Of a DNA stretch of 56,792 nucleotides, positions 47,642 to 56,309 are shown piece after piece; position 1 is the first letter of the stretch; each line of letters begins with the position of its first letter. Position numbers and translations under genes: made by a program. Below the pieces are notes generated by a model. It searched no databases. It was not told the origin of the DNA and was given only the letters and a program-made list of their open reading frames with translations. Location of the stretch: NCBI GenBank assembly GCA_903916195.1, contig CAIWVP010000058.1, forward strand, positions 1 through 56,792. The letters are read 5' to 3'. Source of the DNA: an uncultured Verrucomicrobiota bacterium (GTDB lineage: Bacteria > Verrucomicrobiota > Verrucomicrobiia > Limisphaerales > UBA9464).

Positions 47642-49110
47642 ATCCGCGCGCCGCCGACCTCTCCGTCACCGGACGCCATCTGCTCGACCGCCGCGGATTC
47701 CTCTCCCGCACCGCCACCGGCCTCGGCGCCATCGCGCTGGCCGACCTGCTGGGCGGTGACGGATTGCTGGCCGCTGCTCGGCCGGTCATCGATCCGGCGC
47801 GGCCGTACGCCCCGCGCCTGCCGCATCATCCGGCCAAGGCGCGCAACGTGCTGGTCATCTTCTGCGCCGGCGCGGTGAGCCAACTGGAGACGTTCGACTT
47901 CAAGCCCGAGCTGATCAAGCACGACGGCAAACCCTTGGCCGGCGGGCCGCCGGTCACGTTCCAAGGCCCCTCCGGCGAACTAGCCAAGCCGCAGTACGCG
48001 TTCCGACCGCGCGGCCGGTCCGGCAAGATGATCTCCGATCTCGTGCCGCATCTCGGCGGGCTGGTGGACGACTTCGCCTTCGTCCATTCGCTCACCAGCA
48101 AGACCAACACGCACGGGCCGGCGGAGAACTTCCTCTCGACCGGGTTCGTGCCGGACGGGTTCCCGAGCATCGGCGCGTGGGTGACCTATGCGCTGGGCAG
48201 CGAGGACCAGGACCTGCCCGCCTTCGTGGCCATCCCGGATCCTCGCGGCGTGCCGCAGGCGAGCGTCAACAACTGGGGCCCTGGCTTCCTGCCGGCGGAG
48301 TTCCAAGGAACGCCGTTCAGCACCAAGGAACCGGTCCGCAACCTCGCGCCGCCCGCGGACATCCTGCCGGCGACGGACCGCGCCGCTCGTTCGTTCCTGC
48401 AGGAGATGAACCGGCGCCATCTGGAGCAGAACCCGGCCGACGGCAACCTCGCCGCGCGCATCGCCAGCTACGAGCTGGCGGCCCGCATGCAGCTGAGCGT
48501 GCCGGCCATCAGCGACCTCTCGACCGAACCGGCGCACATCCTCAAGGCCTACGGAGCGGACGACACACGGAACCCGACGAAGGCCGCCTTCGCCCGCAAC
48601 TGCATCCTCGCCCGCCGCCTCGTCGAGCGAGGGGTGCGCTTCGTGCAGCTCTTCAACGGCGCCTACGCCAGCGGCGGAGAGTTGAACTGGGACGGCCATA
48701 ACAAGCTCAAGGAACAGTACGACAAGCACGCCGCCATCATGGACCAGCCCGCGGCCGCGCTGATCACCGACCTGCGGCAGCGCGGGTTGCTGGAGGACAC
48801 GCTCGTGGTGTGGTGCACGGAGTTCGGCCGCATGCCGATGTTCCAGAAGGGCGCGCAAGGCCGCGACCACAACCCCGACGGTTTCACCTGCTTCCTCACC
48901 GGCGCCGGGGTCCGGCGCGGCGTGAGCCACGGCGTCACCGATGAACTCGGCCGCCGCGCGGTGCAGGACGTCCTGTCGATCCACGACCTCAACGCGACCC
49001 TCCTCCACCTGCTCGGCCTCGACCACGAGGCGCTCACCTTCCAGCACAACGGCATCGAACGCCGCCTCACCGACGTCCACGGCAAAGTGATCCGCGAGAT
49101 CCTGGTGTGA
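47638..49110 (+). CDS. DUF1501 protein, divergent first motif
   Basis: 490 residues. Twin-arginine-type signal [22 protein letters not shown]. The first motif reads [18 protein letters not shown], lacking the G-P-S-H-x-D found in the copies at 43143 and 51957. The second and third motifs are normal ([30 protein letters not shown]), as is the end [18 protein letters not shown]. Paired with the discoidin-containing DUF1553 protein. If His/Asp of motif one are metal ligands in the family, this copy must bind metal differently or not at all. Confidence 0.9.
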   Translation: MNPRAADLSVTGRHLLDRRGFLSRTATGLGAIALADLLGGDGLLAAARPVIDPARPYAPRLPHHPAKARNVLVIFCAGAVSQLETFDFKPELIKHDGKPLAGGPPVTFQGPSGELAKPQYAFRPRGRSGKMISDLVPHLGGLVDDFAFVHSLTSKTNTHGPAENFLSTGFVPDGFPSIGAWVTYALGSEDQDLPAFVAIPDPRGVPQASVNNWGPGFLPAEFQGTPFSTKEPVRNLAPPADILPATDRAARSFLQEMNRRHLEQNPADGNLAARIASYELAARMQLSVPAISDLSTEPAHILKAYGADDTRNPTKAAFARNCILARRLVERGVRFVQLFNGAYASGGELNWDGHNKLKEQYDKHAAIMDQPAAALITDLRQRGLLEDTLVVWCTEFGRMPMFQKGAQGRDHNPDGFTCFLTGAGVRRGVSHGVTDELGRRAVQDVLSIHDLNATLLHLLGLDHEALTFQHNGIERRLTDVHGKVIREILV

Positions 49111-49127
49111 ACGGAGGCGGGGGAGTC

Positions 49128-49155
49128 TCAGGTCCAAGGTCCAAGGTATCAGGTC
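49128..49155. repeat. four tandem heptamers (TCAGGTC/CAAGGTC type)
   Basis: TCAGGTC, CAAGGTC, CAAGGTA, TCAGGTC in perfect seven-base phase, in the 94-base gap between the convergent DUF1501 gene and the 802-residue protein gene. Confidence 0.6.
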
Positions 49156-49204
49156 GCCGAGCGGAGTCAGGCGAGCGCCCCCTGATCCCCGTCCCCTGCT
49201 CCAC

Positions 49205-51613
49205 CTACTTCGTGCGCTGGACGCGGGTCGGCGCGGAGAGGGTCTTCACGGTGACGACGACCTTCGGAGGCGTCGGGCCGTTGAAGGCGCAGTCGAAGCG
49301 CACCGCGTTCTTGCCGGGCTGGACCTTCGGCAGCACGCCCGTCAGCGGCACCGACCGGATCTGGCTGCCCTTGGCGTCGTAGATGCGGGCGACGCCGTCG
49401 CCTTCGACCAAGACCGATTGCCCCGCCTGCACCTCGACTGGGATGGTCAGCGAGGCGGCCCGGCCGATCTCCAGCACCGGGTCCACGATCGAACCGCTCG
49501 TCCCGATGGCGCGCAGCTTCAACTGGAGTCCTTGCAGCCCGTCCGGATTGTCGAATTCCCACTGTGCCGCCGTCGGTTCGCCCGGCTGGAGCGTGCGCTG
49601 TTCGTGGACGAGCTCGGCGGAATCGCGCAACGGGTACAGGTCCCACTCGCCTTCGGCCACGCGCTCCAGATGGAACTCGCGCTTCGGGTCGCGCAACCGC
49701 TCCCGCTGCGCCGCGGTGAAGGCACCGCCGCGGCGGGCCGATTCCCATTCGCGGATGGCGTCGAGGATCCGCCCGGTCGCGGCGTTCTTACGCAGCGCCG
49801 TCGGGCTCGTCGCCAAGGCGAAGCCCGCGTCGAATCCGGCCGCGCGCGCCAAGGTCCACTCCATGTCCGACACGCAGGTGGTCGGCGTGAGCAGATACCA
49901 GCCGAGCATCTTGGGGATGTAGTTCCGCTCGCAGAACGCCTGGTTGTTGATCCGGTACTCCTGCATGCTGTCGCGGAATCCCCCGTACCACGGCTCGCCC
50001 CAGTTGCAGTAGCTGTTGAAGTGCCAGTAGAAGTGCGACAAGGGCGGGCTCGTCCCGTTGATGACCGTCGCATCGAGATGGTCGTGGAACTCCTTCGCGA
50101 AGACCTCGTTGCCGTACGTCCCCTGCCCCGGCGCGAGACAGCCCTCGTGGCCGTCGAAATCCATGTGGGTCAACCCCGTCTCGTTGAAGCGCCGAGCCAG
50201 GTTCCGCGCGATCTCCCGCAGCAGGTCCATGTCCGGGAAGAACACGCGGTACGAATGGTCCATCAGCTTGCCCGCCGCCTCGCCCTTGGCGTGCGCCGCA
50301 GCGACGGTGCCGAACGCGCCCCGCGTGCAATCGAGCAGCTTCCACGGCGCCTCCGCCGACACCGCCCGATAGCGCACCAGTTCTTGGCCGATCATCACCG
50401 TGTGCATCTCGTTGCGGTCCTGCTGGGCGAAGTATCGGGGCGATTCCACCCCGATCTCCGTCGCCGCGGCGTCCACCGCCTCGGTCAGCGGGCTCGACCC
50501 GGTCCGCACCAACCGCGGGTCCGGCACCGGCGTGACGTACGGGTCGGTGGGCTGGATGAAGTCCGACAACGTGTGCGCGCCGAGACGGATGCCCAGCGCC
50601 TTCGCCTTGTCGGCGCACGCCTTCAGGCCCGCGACGCCGCCGGGGAAGAACTTCGGGCTCGGCTCGAAATGGCCCCAGCTCTTGAAGGCGTTGCCATGAT
50701 AGAGGCTCATGAGGTCCGCGCGCTTCACATAGCCCAGCATCTCGTCCACATCCGCCTCCGAGAAATCCGCGATGAGATAGGACCGTCCGCGCTGCGGCGA
50801 GACCTTGGCCCAGACGCCGTCGATCAGCGGATGGGGCAGCTTCTCCGCCACCTCGATCTTGCCGATAGTAGCCAGGGCGTCCGCCTCTGCGCCGCCGAAG
50901 AGCGCGATGCGCGACCCGAGCACCGTCTCGCCCGGGATGGGCCCGACCGGCATGTCCGGCGCACGCTTGCCCCACACGGCGATCGACCGCGGCTTGGAGC
51001 GGTCCATCGAGTACGCTTGGAGCACGCTGCCCCAGGCGGTGCCGCGGGCCGCGTACGGTTGGTCCGCGCTGCCTTCGTCGTTGTCGGGGAAGCCGCCGAG
51101 CGTCTTCGTGTTCAATGATTGCAAGCCGAAGGCCGAATCCCCGTCGCGCACCACGCCGACCACTTCGCCCACCGTCTTGCCGAGCACCAGCGGATACGGT
51201 CCCCACAGCACCAGGTCCACCCGGTCGAGCGGCCGCAACTCGACAAGCTCGAACACGACGTGGCTGCCCTTGGCCTCGGCCCGGACCACCGCCGTGACGT
51301 CCGCCGCGGTGAAGCGGAGCGAGAGCTTGCCCGAATCGGCATCCCAGGACGCCAGGTCCGGCGCGTGGAGCTTCTGGGCCACGCGGACGCTCAGCAGCGG
51401 TGCCAGCTGGCCGGGCGCGAGCAGGTCCCGGCCCGTGCCCTTGCGCGCAACGGAGGCCAGCGAGCCCTTGGCGTCGATGCCGAACACGGCGCCATCGGTC
51501 GCGAACGTGGCGACCGGAGCCGCCGCTGTCGCCACCGCGCCTGCGAAGGCGACCGCCACGAGCCACACCGCAACGAAGCACCGGCATCGGAAAACGACCG
51601 AGAATGGGGACAT
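49205..51613 (-). CDS. large secreted protein of unknown family, possible TIM-barrel glycosidase
   Basis: 802 residues from ATG 51613, with signal peptide (VAVWLVAVAFAGAVATAAA). I do not recognise a named family. Residues about 35-200 look like an N-terminal beta-sandwich. The middle has barrel-like strand patterns: YLIADFSEADVDEML, LMSLYHGNAFKSWGHF, CADKAKALGIRLGAHTLSDF, GLTHMDFDGHEGC, LDATVINGTSPPLSHFYWHF. Asp/Glu in MDFDGHEG are candidate catalytic acids. The last 110 residues are again beta-rich with DGVARIYDAKGSQIRS. Transcribed against the flanking DUF1501/DUF1553 pairs; a role in polysaccharide breakdown is inference. Confidence 0.7.
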   Translation of the reverse strand: MSPFSVVFRCRCFVAVWLVAVAFAGAVATAAAPVATFATDGAVFGIDAKGSLASVARKGTGRDLLAPGQLAPLLSVRVAQKLHAPDLASWDADSGKLSLRFTAADVTAVVRAEAKGSHVVFELVELRPLDRVDLVLWGPYPLVLGKTVGEVVGVVRDGDSAFGLQSLNTKTLGGFPDNDEGSADQPYAARGTAWGSVLQAYSMDRSKPRSIAVWGKRAPDMPVGPIPGETVLGSRIALFGGAEADALATIGKIEVAEKLPHPLIDGVWAKVSPQRGRSYLIADFSEADVDEMLGYVKRADLMSLYHGNAFKSWGHFEPSPKFFPGGVAGLKACADKAKALGIRLGAHTLSDFIQPTDPYVTPVPDPRLVRTGSSPLTEAVDAAATEIGVESPRYFAQQDRNEMHTVMIGQELVRYRAVSAEAPWKLLDCTRGAFGTVAAAHAKGEAAGKLMDHSYRVFFPDMDLLREIARNLARRFNETGLTHMDFDGHEGCLAPGQGTYGNEVFAKEFHDHLDATVINGTSPPLSHFYWHFNSYCNWGEPWYGGFRDSMQEYRINNQAFCERNYIPKMLGWYLLTPTTCVSDMEWTLARAAGFDAGFALATSPTALRKNAATGRILDAIREWESARRGGAFTAAQRERLRDPKREFHLERVAEGEWDLYPLRDSAELVHEQRTLQPGEPTAAQWEFDNPDGLQGLQLKLRAIGTSGSIVDPVLEIGRAASLTIPVEVQAGQSVLVEGDGVARIYDAKGSQIRSVPLTGVLPKVQPGKNAVRFDCAFNGPTPPKVVVTVKTLSAPTRVQRTK

Positions 51614-51708
51614 GGGCCGACGATCTCAAAGCGCCCGCCCGGAACGCCAGCCTGTTCGCTCGCACTCATGGGTTTCATTGGCCAGCGGGGCATCCCGACG
51701 TCCGAGAT

Positions 51709-51895
51709 GCGACCGGAAGTGGCGCACTCTTGTAGCGCAGAGTTGTGCTCTGCTGTTTCGCCGAGTTGCACTCGGCAGGGCCGCGGCGAACCCGACCCGC
51801 TCACCTGCCGAACGGCCTGCGGATTCCAGATCCGCGATACAGCGGAGTGCAACTCGGCGCTACTTCTGCCACAGCCTCGGGCCACTTCGGGTCGC
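51709..51895. repeat. structured dispersed repeat, copy 2
   Basis: About 187 bases filling most of the 343-base gap between the 802-residue protein gene and a DUF1501 gene. Outer ends GCGACCGGAAGTGGC and GCCACTTCGGGTCGC are near-perfect inverted repeats. An inner pair (51732-51756, GTAGCGCAGAGTTG..., and 51839-51863, ...CAACTCGGCGCTAC) is also inverted. Local hairpins GCAGAG/CTCTGC and GCCGAG/CTCGGC lie inside. Same layout as 35049-35230. Confidence 0.85.
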
Positions 51896-51956
51896 GCCTT
51901 CGCGATTCTTCGGTTCCCCCGGCGCCGCGGTGCGTCCATGCTGCCGGTAGCTTCCC

Positions 51957-53432
51957 ATGGACGAATCTCTTCTCGCCGCCCTCGACACCGCGGGGATTGT
52001 CTCACGCCGGCGCTTCCTCGCGCGCAACGCCATGGGCGTCGGCAGCGTGGCGCTCGCCTGGTTGCTGCGCGAAGAGCGCCTGCTCGCGACGCCGCCCGAC
52101 ATGCCGCGCGGGCCCCGCTCCTTCGACCTGCGTCCAAAGCCCCCGGCGCTCGTGCCGCGCGCGAAGGCGATGATCTCGCTCTTCATGCACGGCGGTCCGA
52201 GCCACATGGACCTGCTCGACCCGAAGCCGGAGCTGACCAAACGCAGCGGCCAGGACTACGCGGGCGAGGTCACCTTCAGCTTCGTCGACCGCGCCAGCAA
52301 GAAGCTGTTCGGCAGCCCGTGGCAGTTCAAACGACATGGCCAGTGCGGGACGCCGGTGTCCGAGCTCTTGCCGCATTTCGCGGGGATCGTGGACGACGTC
52401 ACCGTGATCCGCTCGATGCACACGGACATCAACGGCCACGAGCCGTCGATCTGGTTCATGAACACCGGCCGCGCCCAGCCCGGCCGGCCCGCGCTGGGCT
52501 CATGGCTGACCTACGGGCTCGGTTCCGAGAGCCAGAGCCTGCCTGCCTACGTCGTGCTCACCGATCCGGGCGGCCATCCGGTGGACGGCGTGCGGAACTG
52601 GTCGAACGGCTTCATGCCCCCGCTCTTCCAGGGCACCGTGGTGCGTTCCGCCGAACCTCGCATCCTCAACCTCGATCCGCCGCCGCATCTGAAGGGCGCG
52701 TTGCAGGAGCAGAACCTCGCCTTCCTCGCCCGCTTGAACCGCGACCATCTCGCGCGGCACCCCGGCGAGGCCGACCTCGAGGCCCGCATCGCCAGCTACG
52801 AGCTCGCCGCGCGCATGCAGACCGCGGCCAAGGAGGCGCTCGACCTCGCCGGCGAGAGCGAGGCCACCAAGAAGCTCTACGGCATCGACGACCCGGTCAC
52901 CCGCGAGTACGGCACCCGCTGTCTCATCGCCCGGCGTCTGGTCGAGCGCGGCGTCCGCTTCGTGCAGCTCTTCGTCAACGGCCAGATCTGGGACAACCAC
53001 GAGAACATCAAGACCAACCTCTCGGACTGCTGCCGCAAGACCGACCGGCCGTCCGCCGCGCTCGTGAAGGACCTCAAGGCCCGCGGCCTGCTCGACACCA
53101 CCATCGTCCACTGGGGCGGTGAGATCGGGCGGCTGCCGGTCACCGAGAACCACGGCGCCGCCGAGAAGGCCGGCCGCGACCACAACGGCCAAGGCTTCTC
53201 CAGCTGGGTCGCCGGCGGCGGGTTCAAGGGCGGCATGACCTACGGCGAGACGGATGAGTTCGGCCACAAGGCGGTGATCGATCCGGTCAGCCCCAACGAT
53301 TACCATGCCACGCTCATGCATCTGTTCGGCCTCGACCACGCGGCGCTGACCTATCACCAGAACGGCCAAGGCCAACGCCTCACCGACGGCAAGCCCTGCC
53401 GCGTGGTGAAGGAGATCCTCCGCCACGCATGA
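51957..53432 (+). CDS. DUF1501 protein, Tat-exported
   Basis: 491 residues from ATG 51957. Twin-arginine signal SRRRFLARNAMGVGSVALAWLL. Motifs FMHGGPSHMDLLDPKPEL, HWGGEIGRLPV and GRDHNGQGFSSWVAGGG are complete, so this is the most canonical DUF1501 copy here; IWDNHENIKTNLSDCCRKTD and LTYGLGSESQSLPAYVVL are also family-typical. Gene order is DUF1501 then DUF1553, the reverse of the other pairs. Overlaps the following gene by ATGA. Confidence 0.92.
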   Translation: MDESLLAALDTAGIVSRRRFLARNAMGVGSVALAWLLREERLLATPPDMPRGPRSFDLRPKPPALVPRAKAMISLFMHGGPSHMDLLDPKPELTKRSGQDYAGEVTFSFVDRASKKLFGSPWQFKRHGQCGTPVSELLPHFAGIVDDVTVIRSMHTDINGHEPSIWFMNTGRAQPGRPALGSWLTYGLGSESQSLPAYVVLTDPGGHPVDGVRNWSNGFMPPLFQGTVVRSAEPRILNLDPPPHLKGALQEQNLAFLARLNRDHLARHPGEADLEARIASYELAARMQTAAKEALDLAGESEATKKLYGIDDPVTREYGTRCLIARRLVERGVRFVQLFVNGQIWDNHENIKTNLSDCCRKTDRPSAALVKDLKARGLLDTTIVHWGGEIGRLPVTENHGAAEKAGRDHNGQGFSSWVAGGGFKGGMTYGETDEFGHKAVIDPVSPNDYHATLMHLFGLDHAALTYHQNGQGQRLTDGKPCRVVKEILRHA

Positions 53433-56230
53433 AAAGATCCGCACAAGATCGAGGCGCGGAGGGGCACGTCCACGACGGCGGATGGCCGATCATCTCGGAC
53501 GGCCGAAGGGACCCCGCGTCCGCAGCCTTCAACGCTACGGCAGAAGGCCGCCGCCGGCGTGCGCTGCGAGGGTTCGCCGCGGCGGCGTCCGTGCTGGGCT
53601 TGCTGTGCTTCGCCACGGTCGCCCGCGCCGCCGACGCCCTCACCTTCGAGAAGGACATCCGCCCGATCCTCAAGGCCCATTGCTTCGAGTGCCATGGCGA
53701 AGGTGAGCAACCGAAGGGCGGCCTCGATCTGCGTCTGCGCCGGCTGATGCTGGCGGGCGGCGAGAACGGCCCCGTGGTCGTGCCCGGCAAACCCGATGCG
53801 AGTCCGCTGCTCAAGCTCGTCGGCGACGGCACGATGCCGAAGCGAGACAAGAAGCTCACCGTCGCCGAGGTGGCGCTGATCCGCCGATGGATCAGCGCCG
53901 GGGCCAAGACCGTGCGCCCCGAGCCCCTGACCCCGCCCGAAGGCGCCGGCATCACCGAAGAGGAACGGGCCTTCTGGTCGTTCCAACCGATCCGCGACCC
54001 GGCGGTGCCCAAGACCGCTGCCCGCGACCGGGCCCGCACGCCGATCGATGCCTTCCTCGTCCGGTCGCTCAAGGCGAAGAAGCTCCGTTTCTCGCCCGAC
54101 GCCGAGAAGACGACCCTGCTCCGCCGCGCGTGCTTCGACCTGACCGGTCTGCCGCCGACGCCCGAGCAGACCGAAGCCTTCCTCCGCGACACCTCGGCGG
54201 ATGCGTACGAGAAGCTGATCGACCGGCTGCTCGACTCGAAGCAGCACGGCGAGCGCTGGGGCCGCCATTGGCTCGATGTCGCCGGCTACGCGGATTCCGA
54301 CGGCTACAGCGATGCCGATCCGCCGCGCGCCCACGCGCACAAGTACCGCGATTACGTCATCCGCGCCTTCAACGAGGACAAACCGTTCGACCGCTTCCTC
54401 ACCGAGCAGCTCGCCGGTGACGAACTCGCCCGGGCCACCCAGGCGGACGCCTCGGCCGCGGCGCTCGCCGATCCCGCGGCGCACGATCTCCTCATCGCCA
54501 CCGGTTATCTCCGCATGGGCGTGGACGGCTCGGCGACCGACGCGCTGAGCGACCGGGACGCCGTCCGGAACCAGGTGGTCGCCGACACGCTCAAGATCGT
54601 GTCCACCTCGTTGCTCGGCCTCTCCGTCGGCTGCGCCCAATGCCACGACCACCGGTACGACCCGATCCCGCAGCGCGACTACTACCGGCTGCGCGCGGTG
54701 TTCGAGCCGGCCTACGACTGGACGAACTGGCGCACACCGGCCCAGCGCCTCGTGTCCCTGCAGACCGACGCCGACCGGAAGCGTTCCGCCGATATCGAGG
54801 CCGAGGCGCAGAGGCTCTCCGCGGAGAAGGACGCGAAGCAGAAGGAGCACATCGCGGCGGCCTTCGCCAAGCACCTCGAGAAATTCGACGCAGCACTCCG
54901 GGAGCCGCTCCGCTCGGCCTTCGAGACGCCCGCCGACAAGCGTACCGCCGAGCAGAAGAAGCTCCTCGCCGACAACCCCAGCGTGAACATCAACGCCGGC
55001 GTGCTCTACCAGTACGACCCCAAGGCCGCCGAAGTGCTGAAGGCGATGGACGCCAAGATCGCCGAGGTCCGCGCCGGCAAGCCGGTCGAGGATTTCATCA
55101 GCGTGCTCACCGAACCGGCCGACCGCGTCCCTGTGACGCACCGCTTCCATCGCGGCGACTATCGACAGCCGAAAGAAGCCCTGATGCCCGGCGGACTGAG
55201 CGTGCTGGGGCCGACCGGCGGACCGGTCGAGTTCCCCTCCGATGATCCAACGTTGCCGACCAGCGGCCGGCGCCTCGCGTTCGCACGATGGTTGACCAGC
55301 GGCACGAACCCGCTGGTCGCGCGGGTCTGGGTCAACCGGGTGTGGTCGCACCATTTCGGCCGCGGCCTCGTGGGCACGCCGGCGGATTTCGGCGCGATGG
55401 GCGAACGTCCGTCCGATCCGGAGCTGCTCGACTGGCTCTCCAGCGACCTCATGCGGCACGGCTGGAAGGTGAAACGTCTGCACAAGCTGATCATGACCTC
55501 GACCGCCTACCGGCAATCCTCGGCGCGCATCCCGCGAGGCGAGGACCGCGACCCGGACGACCGACTGCTCTGGCGCAAACCGGTGCAGCGTCTCGACGCC
55601 GAAGCCATCCGCGACGCGGTCCTCGCGGTGAGCGGCTCGCTCAATCCCAAGATGTCGGGTCCGCCCGTACCGGTGCGGCCCGATGTGAACGGCCAGATCG
55701 TCGTCGGCGAGGACAAGACGACCGGCGACAACAAGATGCCCGTGGAAGGCGCGCTCGGCGGCGAGGAGTTCCGCCGGTCGGTCTACATCCAGGCCCGGCG
55801 GAGCCGTCCGCTGGCGATGCTGCACGCTTTCGACGCGCCGGTGATGGAAGTGAACTGCGAGCGCCGCCAGAGCTCCACCGTCGCCACCCAATCGCTGATG
55901 TTGATGAACAGCGGGTTCCTGCTCGACCAAGCGGAACGCTTCGCCCGCCGCGTCCAGAGCGAGGCCGGCGGCGATCGCGCCGACCAGATCCGCCGCGCAT
56001 GGCAACTGGCCTTCGGCCGGCCGCCTCGCGCCGGCGAGCTCGCCGATGCCACCGCCTTCCTCGCGCAGCAGGTGTCGCAGCTCTCGGTGAAAGCCGAGTC
56101 GCCGTCGGATGCCGTCAAACCCACCGATGCCGCCAAAACATCGCCGCCCAAGCTGGAGCCGGAGCAGCAAGCCCTGAACGATCTCTGCCAGGCCCTGCTC
56201 AGCGCGAACGAGTTCCTCTACGTGGATTGA
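53429..56230 (+). CDS. PSCyt1/DUF1549/DUF1553 cytochrome-like protein
   Basis: 933 residues. A long basic leader precedes the hydrophobic segment FAAAASVLGLLCFATVARAA (about 47-66), so the start may be internal, although ATGA overlap supports ATG 53429. Cytochrome motif CFECHG near residue 85, DGTMPKRDKKLTVAE next. DUF1549 starts TPIDAFLVRSLKAKKL (about 205) and contains [18 protein letters not shown] (about 402). A charged helical insertion (about 450-530, rich in K/E/A) precedes DUF1553 (GRRLAFARWLTSGTNPLVARVWVNRVW). Exported; function unknown. Confidence 0.92.
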   Translation: MKRSAQDRGAEGHVHDGGWPIISDGRRDPASAAFNATAEGRRRRALRGFAAAASVLGLLCFATVARAADALTFEKDIRPILKAHCFECHGEGEQPKGGLDLRLRRLMLAGGENGPVVVPGKPDASPLLKLVGDGTMPKRDKKLTVAEVALIRRWISAGAKTVRPEPLTPPEGAGITEEERAFWSFQPIRDPAVPKTAARDRARTPIDAFLVRSLKAKKLRFSPDAEKTTLLRRACFDLTGLPPTPEQTEAFLRDTSADAYEKLIDRLLDSKQHGERWGRHWLDVAGYADSDGYSDADPPRAHAHKYRDYVIRAFNEDKPFDRFLTEQLAGDELARATQADASAAALADPAAHDLLIATGYLRMGVDGSATDALSDRDAVRNQVVADTLKIVSTSLLGLSVGCAQCHDHRYDPIPQRDYYRLRAVFEPAYDWTNWRTPAQRLVSLQTDADRKRSADIEAEAQRLSAEKDAKQKEHIAAAFAKHLEKFDAALREPLRSAFETPADKRTAEQKKLLADNPSVNINAGVLYQYDPKAAEVLKAMDAKIAEVRAGKPVEDFISVLTEPADRVPVTHRFHRGDYRQPKEALMPGGLSVLGPTGGPVEFPSDDPTLPTSGRRLAFARWLTSGTNPLVARVWVNRVWSHHFGRGLVGTPADFGAMGERPSDPELLDWLSSDLMRHGWKVKRLHKLIMTSTAYRQSSARIPRGEDRDPDDRLLWRKPVQRLDAEAIRDAVLAVSGSLNPKMSGPPVPVRPDVNGQIVVGEDKTTGDNKMPVEGALGGEEFRRSVYIQARRSRPLAMLHAFDAPVMEVNCERRQSSTVATQSLMLMNSGFLLDQAERFARRVQSEAGGDRADQIRRAWQLAFGRPPRAGELADATAFLAQQVSQLSVKAESPSDAVKPTDAAKTSPPKLEPEQQALNDLCQALLSANEFLYVD

Positions 56231-56250
56231 CCACGGCCGGCGGCCAGGAG

Positions 56251-56270
56251 GGCGGACTTTCGGGTCCGCC
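56251..56270. terminator. hairpin between convergent genes
   Basis: GGCGGAC, six-base loop, GTCCGCC, 20 bases after the DUF1553 stop and 40 bases before the uvrB stop on the other strand. Seven perfect pairs without a long T-run; it could serve both genes. Confidence 0.45.
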
Positions 56271-56309
56271 ATGCCGGCAGACGCACGGACCCTCGCCCCG
56301 TCCGTCCGC

